From Alloalcanivorax profundimaris (GTDB lineage: Bacteria; Pseudomonadota; Gammaproteobacteria; Pseudomonadales; Alcanivoracaceae): 64,000 nt of DNA. The DNA lies in the NCBI RefSeq assembly GCF_015265435.1, contig NZ_JABJWH010000005.1:272637-336636 (forward strand). Direction: 5' to 3'. The notes under the pieces are model-generated. The model ran no database searches, was not told the DNA's origin, and worked only from the letters and a program-made list of their open reading frames with translations. A program made the position numbers and the translations under genes. Shown in pieces: positions 11,953-23,650 of the stretch (the stretch's first letter is position 1; the number at the start of each line of letters is the position of its first letter).

Positions 11953-12396
11953 TTGAAGCAGGTAGAGATATTCACCGACGGCGCCTGCCGGGGCAACCCG
12001 GGGCCCGGTGGCTGGGGCGCCGTGCTGCGCCACGGCAAGAGCGAAAAGGAACTGCACGGTGGCGAGCCGCACACCACCAACAACCGCATGGAACTGATGG
12101 CCGCCATCCAGGCCCTGGAGGCCCTGCGCGAGGAATGCGAGGTGCGTCTGACCACGGACTCCCAGTACGTGCGCAAGGGCATCACCGAATGGATGGCCAA
12201 CTGGAAAAAGCGGGGCTGGAAAACCGCCGCCAAGAAGCCGGTGGTCAACCAGGATTTGTGGATGCGCCTGGACGAGGCCGCCGCCCGCCACCGGGTGCGC
12301 TGGCACTGGGTGAAGGGCCACAGCGGCCACCCGGAGAACGAGCGGGCCGACCAGCTCGCCAATCGCGGCATCGATGAGATGAAGGCACGGGCATGA
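11953..12396 (+). CDS. rnhA: Ribonuclease HI
   Basis: 147 residues. Start is TTG at 11953, with GGAG six bases upstream inside the end of the previous gene. All catalytic residues are present: D9, E47, D69, H123 and D133, with the basic handle region [13 protein letters not shown]. It degrades RNA in RNA-DNA hybrids (R-loops, primers). The ATGA overlap with dnaQ couples the two genes, as in related genomes. Confidence 0.97.
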   Translation: MKQVEIFTDGACRGNPGPGGWGAVLRHGKSEKELHGGEPHTTNNRMELMAAIQALEALREECEVRLTTDSQYVRKGITEWMANWKKRGWKTAAKKPVVNQDLWMRLDEAAARHRVRWHWVKGHSGHPENERADQLANRGIDEMKARA

Positions 12397-13109
12397 GACA
12401 GATCGTACTGGATACCGAAACCACCGGCCTGGACCCTCAATCCGGGCACCGGGTGATCGAGATCGGCTGCGTGGAGGTGGAAAACCGCCGCCTCACCGGC
12501 AACAACCTGCACCTGTACATCAATCCGCAGCGTGATATCGACGAAGGCGCCCTGGAGGTGCACGGCATCACCACGGAATTCCTGGCCGACAAGCCCACCT
12601 TCGATCAGATCGCCAAGGAATTCATGGACTTCGTGCGTGGCGCCGAGCTGGTGATCCACAACGCGCCCTTCGACGTGGGCTTTCTGGACCATGAACTGAA
12701 GCGGCTGGGGCGCCAGTGGGGCACGGTGGCGGACGCCTGTGGCGTGCTCGACACCCTCAAGCTGGCCCGCGACCTGCACCCGGGCCAGAAGAACAGCCTG
12801 GATGCCCTGTGCCGCCGCTATGACGTGGACAACGGCCACCGGGAACTGCACGGCGCGCTGCTGGACGCGGAGATTCTGGCCGACGTCTACCTGGCCATGA
12901 CCGGCGGCCAGACCCGGCTGTCCCTGGGCGCCGAGGGCGCCGACGACGGCGCCGGGGTGGCCGAGGCGATCCGCCGGCTGGCCGTGGACCGCCCCCGTCT
13001 GGCGGTGGTGCGGGCCGACCAGGGCGACGCCGAGCGGCACCGCGCCAAGCTGGCCGCCATCGCCGACAAGAACGGCCAGCGCACGCTGTGGGAAGAGTTG
13101 GAAGGCTGA
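12393..13109 (+). CDS. dnaQ: DNA polymerase III epsilon subunit, 3'-5' proofreading exonuclease
   Basis: 238 residues. The DEDDh exonuclease residues are all visible: D7 and E9 (LDTETTG), D94 (HNAPFDVGF), H153 and D158 ([16 protein letters not shown]). It proofreads for the replicative polymerase core by binding alpha through its C-terminal tail, here after about residue 185. It overlaps rnhA by four bases, and its end is only seven bases from the convergent nhaB stop, so there is no room for a terminator. Confidence 0.96.
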   Translation: MRQIVLDTETTGLDPQSGHRVIEIGCVEVENRRLTGNNLHLYINPQRDIDEGALEVHGITTEFLADKPTFDQIAKEFMDFVRGAELVIHNAPFDVGFLDHELKRLGRQWGTVADACGVLDTLKLARDLHPGQKNSLDALCRRYDVDNGHRELHGALLDAEILADVYLAMTGGQTRLSLGAEGADDGAGVAEAIRRLAVDRPRLAVVRADQGDAERHRAKLAAIADKNGQRTLWEELEG

Positions 13110-13116
13110 TCGCCGT

Positions 13117-14712
13117 TCAATGGTGCGGCGTGGTGTCCGCGTCCATGTTCAGCTCGCTGGGCTGGTGGTGCTCGATCCAGCCGTTCTCGTACATGTACTC
13201 GGTGGCCGGCTCCAGGGCCACGGCGGTCATCAGCAGGCCGGTGAGGCTCATGACGATGGTGTAGGGCAGGGCCATCACCACCATGCGCCCGTAGGACAGC
13301 CGCACCAGCGGCGCCAGGGCGGAGGTGAGCAGGAACAGGAAGGCGGCCTGGCCGTTCGGGGTGGCCACCGACGGAATGTTGGTGCCGGTGTTGATGGCCA
13401 CGGCCAGCAGGTCGAAGGTGTCGCGATTGATCTCGTTGTTGACCAGCGCCAGGGCCACCTCGTCGATGTACACCGAGGCCACGAAGACGTTGTCGGACAC
13501 CGCCGAGAGCACGCCGTTGGCCAGGTAGAAGGCGGAGCCCTGGGCGTCACGCTCCAGGGACAGCACGTATTCGATCACCGGCGCGAACAGCTGCTGGTCG
13601 GCGATCACCGCCACCACCGCGAAGAACACGGTGAGCAGGGCGGTGAACGGCAGCGCTTCCTCGAACGCCGCGCCCAGGCGGTGCTCCTCGATGATGCCGC
13701 AGAAGGCGGTGGCCAGGATGATCACGCTCAGGCCCACCAGGCCCACCGGGGCGGCGTGGGTGGCCAGGCCCACCACCAGCCAGACGGCGATCAGGCCCTG
13801 TACCACCAGGTTCACCTTGTCCCGGGTGGTGCGACGGCTTTCCTGCTCCAGGGCGGACTGGCGCATGATCGCCTGGACCTTTTCCGGGATCTCCTCGCCG
13901 TAGCCGAAGCTGCCGCTCCATTCCAGGAACAGACAGGTGAGCAGGCCGGACACCAGCACCGGCAGGCTGATCGGCGCCATACGCAGGAAGAACTCACCGA
14001 ATTCCCATTGCGCCTTGGTGGCGATCAGCAGGTTCTGGGGTTCGCCCACCAGGGTGCAGACGCCGCCCAGGGCGGTGCCCACGGCGGCGTGCATCAGCAG
14101 GCTGCGCAGGAAGGCGCGGAAGCGCCGCAGATCCTCGCGGTGCAGCTCCTCCACGGCGGTGTCGTCGCCATGATCGTGTTTCTGTTGAAAATTCTTGCCC
14201 GATGCCACCTTGTGGTAGATGCCGTAGAAGCCGGTGCACACCGCGATCACCACCGCGGTGACGGTGAGCGCGTCCAGGAAGGCGGACAGCACCGCAGCGG
14301 CGATGGAGAACAGCAGGCTGAGCAGCATCTTGGAGCGCACCCCCAGCAACAGCCGGGTGAACATGTACAGCAGCAGATCCTTGAGGAAGAAGATGCCGGC
14401 CACCATGAAGATCAACAGCAGCAGCACCTCCAGGTTGCCCTCCACCTTGTGCAACACCGTGGCCGGGGTGGTCAGGCCGATCAGCAGGGCCTCGATGGCC
14501 AGCAGGCCGCCGGGCTGCAGCGGGTAGCATTTGAGCGCCATGGCCAGGGTGAAAATGAACTCCGCCAGCAGCAACCAGCCGGCGGCGACTTCCCCCAGTG
14601 TCCAGACCACGATCGGGTTGGCGATCAGAAAGGCGACGATGGTGTACTTGTACCAGGCGGGGGCTTGCCCCAGGAAATTCTGACCGAAGGCACGGCCGAG
14701 TTGGGCGGACAT
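13117..14712 (-). CDS. nhaB: Na+/H+ antiporter NhaB
   Basis: 531 residues, the NhaB family size, with about 11-12 membrane helices from end to end. Recognisable NhaB segments include the start [33 protein letters not shown] and [20 protein letters not shown]. It exports sodium in exchange for protons, useful in a saline habitat. The start has AGGAAGAG just upstream. The same gene lies between dnaQ and fimL in P. aeruginosa as I recall it. Confidence 0.95.
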   Translation of the reverse strand: MSAQLGRAFGQNFLGQAPAWYKYTIVAFLIANPIVVWTLGEVAAGWLLLAEFIFTLAMALKCYPLQPGGLLAIEALLIGLTTPATVLHKVEGNLEVLLLLIFMVAGIFFLKDLLLYMFTRLLLGVRSKMLLSLLFSIAAAVLSAFLDALTVTAVVIAVCTGFYGIYHKVASGKNFQQKHDHGDDTAVEELHREDLRRFRAFLRSLLMHAAVGTALGGVCTLVGEPQNLLIATKAQWEFGEFFLRMAPISLPVLVSGLLTCLFLEWSGSFGYGEEIPEKVQAIMRQSALEQESRRTTRDKVNLVVQGLIAVWLVVGLATHAAPVGLVGLSVIILATAFCGIIEEHRLGAAFEEALPFTALLTVFFAVVAVIADQQLFAPVIEYVLSLERDAQGSAFYLANGVLSAVSDNVFVASVYIDEVALALVNNEINRDTFDLLAVAINTGTNIPSVATPNGQAAFLFLLTSALAPLVRLSYGRMVVMALPYTIVMSLTGLLMTAVALEPATEYMYENGWIEHHQPSELNMDADTTPHH

Positions 14713-15019
14713 GGCTCTTCCTGCTTATTTATGAGTTGGCCTCGGATGGGCGGCGCAATAATAAGCACTTCCTTTGCCCGGGTACAGGGCGCGGTGCCCG
14801 TGCTTTGCTCCGGATCAAGGCGCGGGGCCGGTTTTCCGCTGTGCAGGGGTTAACAATATGCCGAGGAATCAGTTGCTTAGAGTTGAAAGTTGACGCATTG
14901 TTGAAGGCCGTGAGAAAGTGAAAACGCCGCTTGAACGGGGTTTTGCCGCGCCTTGCGCGCCCTTTTCGGGGCGTGTTCGGGCCGGCCGGGGATAATTTTC
15001 ACCAGGGGTTTCGTAACGC
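14713..15019. other. Divergent intergenic region between nhaB and fimL
   Basis: 307 bp without a gene. It must carry the promoters of nhaB and fimL. I see AT-rich stretches near 14735-14765 on the nhaB side and a TTGACG at about 14890 with no convincing -10 partner. An imperfect hairpin (14920-14943, one mismatch in a 9-bp stem) is present. No CRP/Vfr-like palindrome stands out. The last 60 bp before fimL are GC-rich. Confidence 0.4.
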
Positions 15020-16699
15020 ATGGTCGCCATCACCAATACCACCTCCTTGACCTTCCTGAAGGAGGCCATCGACACCACGCTCAGCGAAGCCGAGGCAAGC
15101 CTCGAGGCGTTCGCCGAGGACCGCGGCGACGCCGCCGTCCTGGACCAGTGCGCCAGCGCCTTCCATCAACTGCGCGGTATTTCCCAGGTGCTGGAACTGA
15201 GCGCCGCCACCCTGATGAGCGAGGAGATGGAGCTGGCCACCGAGGCCCTCAAGCGCCAGCACGACCGGGTGCTGGTGCAGGCCCTGGGCAATGCCATCGT
15301 GCTGCTCGGGCGCTATTTCGAATACGTCCAGCTCAAGGACCGGGCCATGCCGGAGATGCTGATCGGCGGCATCAACGAGCTGCGCCGCGCCGGCGGCAAG
15401 TCCCTGATCCAGGAAAGCCATTTCTTCAGCGTCGATCTGTCCCGGGCCCGGGACCCGGTGCCGCCGGCGGGGGACCCGTCCGCGCTCGCGTCCCAGGGCC
15501 GGCGCCTGCGCCACATGTACCAGGTGGGCCTGCTGGGGCTGCTGCGCGGCCAGAGCCGGGACGCCCACCTCAAGCTCATGGCCCGCGCCCTGCAGCGGGT
15601 GGACGCCCTGTGCGGCGACTGCCCGCTGAGCCGGTTCTGGTGGGTGGCGCGGGCCGCCACGGAAAGCCTGGCCACCGACGGCATGGTGATCACCCCGGCG
15701 CGCAAGGCGCTGCTGGCCCAGTACGACCGCCAGCTCAAGAAGCTGGTGTACGACGGCGAGCGGGCCCTGGCCCAGGAAGCGCCGCTGCTGCTGATCAAGG
15801 AAAGCCTGTTCCTGGCCAGCCTGGGCTCCGGCGCCACGCCGGCGGCGGCGGAAGTACGCCGTGTGTTCGGCGTGGGCGGCCGCATCACCGACGCCGATCT
15901 GCAGCGGGAACTGGCCCTGATGACCGGCTCCCGGGGCTCGGTGATCCGCTCCGTGGCCGGCGCCCTGAAGGACGAGATCAACCAGATCAAGGACACCCTG
16001 GACCTGGCCGCCCAGGGCGTCGCCGACACCGATTACGGTGCCGTGGCCGGCGGCCTGCGCCGGGTCGCCAGCACCCTGGAAATGGTCGGCAAGGAACAGG
16101 AGGCCACGGCCCTGCGCGAGCGCGCCGGAGCGATCGCCGACTGGCCGGCGGACACCGAGGTGGACAGCGTCGACTTCCACGCCCTGGTGGACGACCTGCT
16201 GGCCGCGGAGAACACCGTGGCGAGCCTGGAGCGCAGCCTCGCGCCCAGCGACGACGTGCGCCGCGACGCCACCAACGCCAACATCTCCCTCTACCAGCTC
16301 GATGACGCCCGCATGACGGTGGTGGGGGAGTGCCGCGCCGGCCTGGCGCTGGCCAAGCGGTCCCTGGCCAGTTTCATGGAAAACCAGTGGGACCCGATGC
16401 ACATCACCAACCTGCCGGGCACCTTCGCCACCACCTGCGGGGGGCTCATGTTCCTGGAGCTGGAGCGGGCCTGCCGGGTGATCGCCGCCTGCCGCCGGCA
16501 CATCGAGGAGAAGCTGCTCAACGGCGACGAACCGCCGACCCAGCCGGCCATGGAAACCCTTGCCGACGCTCTCACGGGCATTGATTATTATCTGGAGAGC
16601 ATGGAAGAACAGAAACCGATTGGCGAAGGGGTGCTCGACGTGGCCGAACAGGCGGTGGCCGAGCTCGGGTACCCGGCGACGGAGAACCCGAATGGCTGA
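15020..16699 (+). CDS. fimL: FimL-like protein (ChpA N-terminal homologue, twitching-motility regulator)
   Basis: 559 residues, close to P. aeruginosa FimL. Mostly alpha-helical and without membrane segments. The N-terminus contains FHQLRGISQVLELSAATL, which has the shape of a histidine phosphotransfer helix with H49 at the phosphoacceptor position; the rest resembles the degenerate Hpt repeats at the N-terminus of ChpA. FimL acts with the Pil-Chp system to raise cAMP and type IV pilus function, without itself being a kinase. The gene order nhaB-fimL-nudC matches Pseudomonas, which supports the name more than any single motif. The nudC start lies inside its last codons. Confidence 0.8.
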   Translation: MVAITNTTSLTFLKEAIDTTLSEAEASLEAFAEDRGDAAVLDQCASAFHQLRGISQVLELSAATLMSEEMELATEALKRQHDRVLVQALGNAIVLLGRYFEYVQLKDRAMPEMLIGGINELRRAGGKSLIQESHFFSVDLSRARDPVPPAGDPSALASQGRRLRHMYQVGLLGLLRGQSRDAHLKLMARALQRVDALCGDCPLSRFWWVARAATESLATDGMVITPARKALLAQYDRQLKKLVYDGERALAQEAPLLLIKESLFLASLGSGATPAAAEVRRVFGVGGRITDADLQRELALMTGSRGSVIRSVAGALKDEINQIKDTLDLAAQGVADTDYGAVAGGLRRVASTLEMVGKEQEATALRERAGAIADWPADTEVDSVDFHALVDDLLAAENTVASLERSLAPSDDVRRDATNANISLYQLDDARMTVVGECRAGLALAKRSLASFMENQWDPMHITNLPGTFATTCGGLMFLELERACRVIAACRRHIEEKLLNGDEPPTQPAMETLADALTGIDYYLESMEEQKPIGEGVLDVAEQAVAELGYPATENPNG

Positions 16700-17513
16700 C
16701 ACCCCGAACCCCATGGACCTGTCCGCCCCGGAACCTTCCCGGGCGGACGAGGCCTGGGTGTTCGTGATCCACGAGCAGCAGCTGTGCGTGGACACCGAGC
16801 AACATCCCGGACCGGGCATCCCGAGGTTGCCCGCCTTTCTGCTCCGGGGACACCCGGATTACCGTTTCCTCGGCCTGCTGCGCGACGAGCCCTGCTACGT
16901 ATGCCTGCAGGCCGACCACGAGCTGGCCGACCGGCCGCTGTATCCGCTGTCACTGCGCCAGTTGCTGGGGCAGATGGACGAGGCCCTGTTCACCATGGCC
17001 GCCCGTGCCCTGCAGGTGATCAGCTGGCGCTACAACCACCGGTTCTGCAGCCGTTGCGGCACGCCCACCGAGCCCCACGCCACCGAGCTGACCATGGTCT
17101 GCCCGGCCTGCGACTACCGGCAGTACCCGCGCATCACCCCCTGCATCATCGCCCTGGTCACCGACGGCGACCACGCTCTGCTGGGCCACTCGGCGCGCTT
17201 CCCGGAAGGCTTCTATTCCTGCCTGGCCGGCTTCATGGAGGCCGGGGAGACCGCCGAGCAGGCGGTACGCCGGGAAGTGATGGAAGAGAGCGGGGTGACG
17301 CTGGGCGAGCTGCGCTACTTCGCCAGCCAGTCCTGGCCGTTTCCCCATTCCCTGATGCTGGGCTTTCACGCCGACTACGCCGGCGGTGAAATCCGCATCG
17401 ACGATGACGAGATCACCGATGCCCGCTGGTTCCATTACAGCGAGCTGCCGGACATTCCTCCGCCGGGCAGCATCGCCCGGACCCTGATCGACCACTGGCG
17501 GGACAACCGATGA
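16692..17513 (+). CDS. nudC: NAD(+) diphosphatase NudC (RNA de-NADding Nudix hydrolase)
   Basis: 273 residues from the ATG at 16692; the open frame begins 44 codons earlier but overlaps fimL, so I use the ATG that overlaps its stop by eight bases. A four-cysteine zinc ribbon (CSRCG...CPACDYRQYPR) precedes a full Nudix box (GFMEAGE-x5-REVMEESG). The NudC-specific signature appears as SQSWPFPHSLM, with Ser where Pro is usual. It hydrolyses NAD(H) to NMN and AMP and removes NAD caps from RNA. It shares a four-base overlap with the next gene. Confidence 0.95.
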   Translation: MADTPNPMDLSAPEPSRADEAWVFVIHEQQLCVDTEQHPGPGIPRLPAFLLRGHPDYRFLGLLRDEPCYVCLQADHELADRPLYPLSLRQLLGQMDEALFTMAARALQVISWRYNHRFCSRCGTPTEPHATELTMVCPACDYRQYPRITPCIIALVTDGDHALLGHSARFPEGFYSCLAGFMEAGETAEQAVRREVMEESGVTLGELRYFASQSWPFPHSLMLGFHADYAGGEIRIDDDEITDARWFHYSELPDIPPPGSIARTLIDHWRDNR

Positions 17514-18160
17514 GCTTCAGCGTGGTGCCTTTTCTGATCCTGGCGGTGAGCCTGGTCCTGGTTCTGGTGGGCGCCTGGGTGCTGCTTCGCCACAAATGGG
17601 TATGGCAGTGGATCAAGGGCACCGCCGGCCTGGTGCTGGTGGCGCTGGCGGTCTATCTGGTGCTGGTGGCGCTCAATCTCTACAGCTTCCACGAGCTCAA
17701 CGAGGAAACCCCGGTGGCCACCATCAGCTTCCGCGCCACCGGTGAGCAGAGCTACATCGCCACCGTCACCCGCGAGGACGGCGGCAGCGAGGACTTCCGC
17801 CTTAACGGCGACCAGTGGCAGCTGGATGCCCGCATCGTCAAATGGAAAACCCCGTTCACGCTGCTGGGTCTGAAACCCGGCTATCAGCTCGACCGCATCC
17901 AGGGCCGTTACTTCGCCCTGGAGGACGAGCGCTCCAAGGAACGCACCGTGTACAGCCTGAGCCAGAAGCCCCTGGGCATGGACGTGTGGCGCCAGGCCCG
18001 CGAGGGCTGGAGTTTCCTGGTCGATGCGCGCTATGGTAGCGCGGCTTATCTGCCCATGGCGGACGGCGCCATCTTCGAGGTGACCGTGCCGCCGGCGGGT
18101 GGCTTGATCGGACGACCGCTCAACGGCAGCGCCCAACGCGCCGTGGCGGGCTGGCAATAA
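17510..18160 (+). CDS. Conserved membrane protein with two N-terminal helices, unknown function
   Basis: 216 residues. Two hydrophobic helices (about residues 5-26 and 36-55) are followed by a roughly 155-residue soluble domain, probably beta-rich, with RATGEQSYIATVTREDG and DEREDGGSEDF-like acidic patches. Homologues downstream of nudC in pseudomonads are sometimes labelled multidrug transporter, but nothing here looks like a transport fold. The ATGA overlap with nudC indicates co-translation. No function can be read from the sequence. Confidence 0.75.
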   Translation: MSFSVVPFLILAVSLVLVLVGAWVLLRHKWVWQWIKGTAGLVLVALAVYLVLVALNLYSFHELNEETPVATISFRATGEQSYIATVTREDGGSEDFRLNGDQWQLDARIVKWKTPFTLLGLKPGYQLDRIQGRYFALEDERSKERTVYSLSQKPLGMDVWRQAREGWSFLVDARYGSAAYLPMADGAIFEVTVPPAGGLIGRPLNGSAQRAVAGWQ

Positions 18161-18181
18161 ACAGGACGGGTAACGGACACG

Positions 18182-19234
18182 GTGATCGATTTTCTTTATC
18201 AGTACGGCATGTTCCTCGCCAAGGTCGCCACCCTCGTGGTGGCGATTTTGATTGTGGTGGCGGGCATCGCCGCCACCGCCATGCGCAACCGCCAGCGCGC
18301 GCCCCGGGACGGGGAGCTGCGGGTACGCAACCTCAACGAGGATTTCGAGGATCTGCGCGACAGCATCAGCCACCAGGTGCTGCCCGCCGAGGAGCGCAAG
18401 GCGGACGCCAAGAAAAAGCGCAAGGAAGAGAAGGCCAAGGCCAAGCAACGCAAGAAGGCCGGTGCCGAGGCGAAGAACAAGCCGCGCCTGTTCGTGCTCG
18501 ACTTCGACGGCGACATCCAGGCCAGCGACGTGGAGCGGCTGCGCCGTGAAATCACCGCGGTGCTGGAAGTGGCCAACAAGGACGACGAAGTACTGCTGCG
18601 TCTGGAAAGCCCCGGTGGCCTGGTGCACAGCTACGGCCTGGCGGCCTCCCAGCTGCGCCGCCTGCGTGGCCGGGGCCTGAAGCTGACCGTGGCGGTGGAC
18701 CGCGTGGCCGCCAGCGGCGGTTACATGATGGCCTGCATTGGCGACCGCATTCTGTGCGCGCCGTTCGCGGTGATCGGCTCCATCGGCGTGGTCGCCCAGA
18801 TCCCCAATTTCCACCGTCTGCTGCAAAAAAACGACGTGGACGTGGAGCTGATGACCGCCGGCGAGTACAAGCGCACCCTCACCATGCTCGGCGAGAACAC
18901 CGACAAGGGCCGCGAGAAATTCCAGGAAGAGCTGGAGGAAACCCACCAGCTGTTCAAGAGCTTCGTGCGCGAGCACCGCCGCACCCTGGACATCGATACC
19001 GTGGCCACCGGCGAGCACTGGTTCGGCACCCGCGCCCGGGACCTGGGCCTGGTGGACGACATCATGACCAGTGATGAATACTTGCAGGGGCGCAAGGAGC
19101 ACCTGGACATTTACGAGCTGAACTGGGAATACAAGCGCAAGCTGGCGGACAAACTGGGTTTTTCCCTGGAAGGCGCGGCGCAGCGTCTGATCGACCGTTT
19201 CTGGCACCGGGGCAGCCAGCGCCAGCTCCATTGA
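18182..19234 (+). CDS. sohB: Inner-membrane signal-peptide-peptidase-like protease SohB
   Basis: 350 residues from a GTG start. An N-terminal membrane helix (about 12-34) is followed by a highly charged Lys/Glu linker (about 70-100) and an S49 protease domain. The Ser-Lys dyad is S178 (DRVAASGGYMM) and K230 (TAGEYKRTLT), with the spacing seen in SohB. It is thought to degrade peptides in the periplasm and cleaved signal peptides. Same strand as its neighbours, 21 bp after the previous gene. Confidence 0.93.
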   Translation: MIDFLYQYGMFLAKVATLVVAILIVVAGIAATAMRNRQRAPRDGELRVRNLNEDFEDLRDSISHQVLPAEERKADAKKKRKEEKAKAKQRKKAGAEAKNKPRLFVLDFDGDIQASDVERLRREITAVLEVANKDDEVLLRLESPGGLVHSYGLAASQLRRLRGRGLKLTVAVDRVAASGGYMMACIGDRILCAPFAVIGSIGVVAQIPNFHRLLQKNDVDVELMTAGEYKRTLTMLGENTDKGREKFQEELEETHQLFKSFVREHRRTLDIDTVATGEHWFGTRARDLGLVDDIMTSDEYLQGRKEHLDIYELNWEYKRKLADKLGFSLEGAAQRLIDRFWHRGSQRQLH

Positions 19235-19259
19235 TGCCCGACCAAAGGAGCGGACCCCC

Positions 19260-20252
19260 ATGGGTTTCAAGGCACTGATCACGGAAAAGACCGACGACGG
19301 CTACCGCAGCCACGTGGGCGAACGGGAACTCACCGACCTGCCCGAGGGCGAGGTGCTGGTGCGGGTGGCCTGGTCGTCGCTCAACTTCAAGGACGCCCTG
19401 TCCGCCAGCGGCAACAAGGGCGTCACCCGCTCGTTCCCGCACACCCCCGGCATCGACGCCGTGGGCGTGGTGGAGGAGGCCGGTGCCGGCCCCTTCAGCC
19501 CCGGCGACGCGGTGATCTGCACCGGCTATGACCTGGGCATGAACACCGCCGGCGGCTACGGCGATTACATCCGCGTGCCCGCCGAATGGCTGGCGCCGCT
19601 GCCCGCCGATCTGAGCCCCCGGGACGCCATGCTGCTGGGCACCGCCGGCCTGACCGCCGCGCTGTGCGTGGAGGCGCTGCTGGACACCGGTCTGCAGCCG
19701 GAGCAGGGCGAGGTGCTGGTCACCGGCGCCACCGGCGGGGTGGGCAGCACCGCGGTCTCGATCCTGTCGCGGCTCGGCTTCACCGTGGTGGCGGTCACCG
19801 GTAAGGCGGACGCCCATGACTGGCTGCGCGAACTGGGCGCCGCCGACATTCTGGACCGGGACGCGCTCCTGGAAGGCCTCGACAAGCCGCTGCTCAAGCC
19901 GCGCTGGGCCGGGGTGGTGGACTGCGTCGGCGGCGACGCCCTGGTAAGCGCGCTGAAGGGCCTCAAGTACGGCTGCAGCGCGGCCTGTTGCGGCCTGGCG
20001 GGCTCCCCCAAGCTGGAGAACGCCACCGTGTTCCCGTTCATCCTGCGCGGGGTCAACCTGCTGGGCGTGGACAGCGTGGAGCTGCCCTGCGAGGTCAAGC
20101 AGCAGATGTGGCAGCTGCTGGCCAGCGACTGGCGCCCGGAGCTGGCCAAGCTGGAAGCCGCCGAGGTCACCCGCGATCAGCTGCCGGACTGGTTCGGCCG
20201 CATTCTCAAAGGCGGCGTGCGCGGGCGCGTGGTCGTCAAGGTCGCGGACTGA
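19260..20252 (+). CDS. acuI: YhdH/AcuI-type NADPH-dependent acrylyl-CoA reductase / quinone oxidoreductase
   Basis: 330 residues of the medium-chain dehydrogenase family without zinc-binding cysteines. The sequence follows the YhdH/AcuI subfamily: LNFKDALSASGNKGVTRSFP, then HTPGIDAVGVVEE, the nucleotide-binding VTGATGGVGSTAV and GLAGSPKLENATVFPFILRG. AcuI reduces the toxic intermediate acrylyl-CoA to propionyl-CoA. No DMSP or propionate gene is nearby, so its physiological substrate here is open. A ribosome site (AAAGGAG) lies upstream of the ATG. Confidence 0.88.
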   Translation: MGFKALITEKTDDGYRSHVGERELTDLPEGEVLVRVAWSSLNFKDALSASGNKGVTRSFPHTPGIDAVGVVEEAGAGPFSPGDAVICTGYDLGMNTAGGYGDYIRVPAEWLAPLPADLSPRDAMLLGTAGLTAALCVEALLDTGLQPEQGEVLVTGATGGVGSTAVSILSRLGFTVVAVTGKADAHDWLRELGAADILDRDALLEGLDKPLLKPRWAGVVDCVGGDALVSALKGLKYGCSAACCGLAGSPKLENATVFPFILRGVNLLGVDSVELPCEVKQQMWQLLASDWRPELAKLEAAEVTRDQLPDWFGRILKGGVRGRVVVKVAD

Positions 20253-20267
20253 GCCAGGAGACCTCCG

Positions 20268-21311
20268 GTGGCCGAGAATCCCCCCTGGGCCAAACTGGCC
20301 CTGCAGCTGGACGGTGCCGGCGGTGCCGAGCCGTTCGTTCTCGGTGAGCGGTTGCCCGAACGCCGGGCGCCGGTCTGGGTGCACCTGGACTACACCGCCG
20401 AGGACGCCCACCAGTGGCTGCTGGCGCAGCCGTCCATTCCCGATGCCGTGGCCGAGGCCCTGGTCACCCCGGATACCCGCCCGCGGGCGGCGGAGGTGGG
20501 CGGCGGCCTGCTGGTCTACCTGCGCGGCGTGAACCTGTACCCGGACGCCCGTCCGGAGGACATGATCGCCATCCGGCTGTGGCTCAAGGACAACCTGATC
20601 ATCAGCACCCAAAAGCGGCAGCTGTTCACCGTCACCGAAATCAGCGAGGGCCTGCTCAAGGGCGAGGGGCCGGCGTCCGGCTCGGAGCTGCTGGCCTGGC
20701 TGGTGGACGGCCTGACCTGGCGCATGGAAGACGTGATCGAGCGTCTCGAGGATCTGGTGGGCGAGTGCTCCGACGCCCTGGAGCACTCCCCGGACCGGGC
20801 CCTGACCCATGCCATCAGCGGCGTGCGCCGCCGCGCCATCGCGCTGCGGCGCTACCTGGCCCCGCAGCGCGAGGCGATCAACCGCCTGCAGGGCGATGCC
20901 CGCCTGAGCCGGGACGACGCCGAACTGATCCGCGAGGCCGGCGATCGCCTGACCCGCCTGGTGGAGGACCTGGACGCCGCCCGGGACCAGGCCACGCTGC
21001 TTCAGGAAGAGGTGTTCTCGGTGCAGAACGAGGCGATCAACGATCGCATGTACCTGCTGGCGATCATCAGTGCCATCTTTCTGCCCCTGGGCTTTCTCAC
21101 CGGGTTGTTCGGCATCAACATCGGCGGCATGCCGGGCGTCGAGGACCCCAACGCGTTCTGGTGGTTCCTGGGCTTCCTGGGGGTGATCTCGGTGGGCTTG
21201 CTGCTGTGGATGGTGCGCCAGCGCTGGTTCGGGGATCGCGCCAGCAAGGCGGTGCGCCTGGGGCGGCTGGGGGTGCTGACGCGCACCTCCTGGTTACTGC
21301 GCAAGAAGTGA
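20268..21311 (+). CDS. zntB: ZntB-type zinc transporter (CorA superfamily)
   Basis: 347 residues from a GTG preceded by AGGAG. The large N-terminal cytoplasmic domain is followed by a long helix and two C-terminal membrane helices. The pore motif after the first helix is GIN (LFGINIGGMPG) in place of the Mg-type GMN, the usual mark of ZntB, which moves Zn2+ and Cd2+. It is convergent with the DUF934 gene; a REP-like hairpin lies in the gap. Confidence 0.9.
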   Translation: MAENPPWAKLALQLDGAGGAEPFVLGERLPERRAPVWVHLDYTAEDAHQWLLAQPSIPDAVAEALVTPDTRPRAAEVGGGLLVYLRGVNLYPDARPEDMIAIRLWLKDNLIISTQKRQLFTVTEISEGLLKGEGPASGSELLAWLVDGLTWRMEDVIERLEDLVGECSDALEHSPDRALTHAISGVRRRAIALRRYLAPQREAINRLQGDARLSRDDAELIREAGDRLTRLVEDLDAARDQATLLQEEVFSVQNEAINDRMYLLAIISAIFLPLGFLTGLFGINIGGMPGVEDPNAFWWFLGFLGVISVGLLLWMVRQRWFGDRASKAVRLGRLGVLTRTSWLLRKK

Positions 21312-21335
21312 ATCAGAAGGGGGCGCGGACTCCGG

Positions 21336-21379
21336 CCCGGCCGCTCCTACAGCAGTAGAATGCGCTAGGAGTGGCCGGG
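21336..21379. repeat. Diverged REP-like inverted repeat between zntB and the DUF934 gene
   Basis: CCCGGCCGCTCCTA (21336-21349) is the reverse complement of TAGGAGTGGCCGGG (21366-21379) with one mismatch. The CGCTCCTA core matches the arm of the other REP copies in this window, so I read it as a decayed member. It may serve as a bidirectional terminator. Confidence 0.7.
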
Positions 21380-21402
21380 CGGCATACCGCTTTGGCCGCG
21401 AT

Positions 21403-21916
21403 CTAGGCCGGCCGGCGCTGGTAAATCGGGCGCGGGTCGTGCACGTCGCCCTGGTAGGTCACGGTGAAGGGCCGCAGGCCGTTCTCCAGCGCTTCCTCGA
21501 TGTCCCGGTCGGCGCGCACCTCGAAGGCGTTGAAGCCCACCCGGTGCAGATAGAACAGCTGGTCCTGAAGCACGTCGCCCACCGCGCGCACCTCGCCTTC
21601 GAAGCGGTAGCGGGTACGCAGTTCCCGGGCGTAGGAGTAGCCACGGCCGTCCTTGAACGCCGGGAAGTGAACCGCCACCAGCGACAGCCGGGGCAGGTCC
21701 TCGGCCAGGTCCGCCGGCTCCTCGCCGGGCTCCAGGCACACGCCCACCGGATCGTTGCGTTCCAGCAGGGTGTCGCGGTGGGCCTTCCAGTAGGCCAGCG
21801 GCACGATCACCGCGCCGCCGTCGGGCAGGCCGTCCGCTTCCAGCTGGTCGGCGTCGAAACGCACCCAGGTATTGTCGACGATCTCGCCGTCGAGGATGAC
21901 CCGCTCGGGGTTGGCG

Positions 21917-21924
<8 letters not shown>
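21403..21924 (-). CDS. DUF934 protein of the sulfite reductase operon
   Basis: 173 residues. The C-terminal half has the DUF934 core YARELRTRYRFEGEVRAVGDV and FYLHRVGFNAFEVR. In many proteobacteria this small cytosolic protein is encoded directly after cysI and is assumed to help the sulfite reductase, but its biochemical role is not established. It overlaps the cysI stop by eight bases. Confidence 0.9.
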
Positions 21925-23566
<1,642 letters not shown>

Positions 23567-23601
23567 GAGATACCGTTGCGCACTGTTTAATGCATTGATT
23601 C

Positions 23602-23621
23602 GTAAAGAGTAATCTCTTTAC
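23602..23621. promoter_or_regulatory. Perfect palindrome upstream of cysI, candidate operator
   Basis: GTAAAGAG, four bases TAAT, then CTCTTTAC: an exact 8-bp inverted repeat with its centre about 45 bp before the cysI start. The spacing and symmetry suit a dimeric regulator. Which protein binds is not evident; CysB sites are usually less symmetrical. Confidence 0.5.
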
Positions 23622-23650
23622 CCATCGGATTTGGGCGGGAATGTAGCAAA

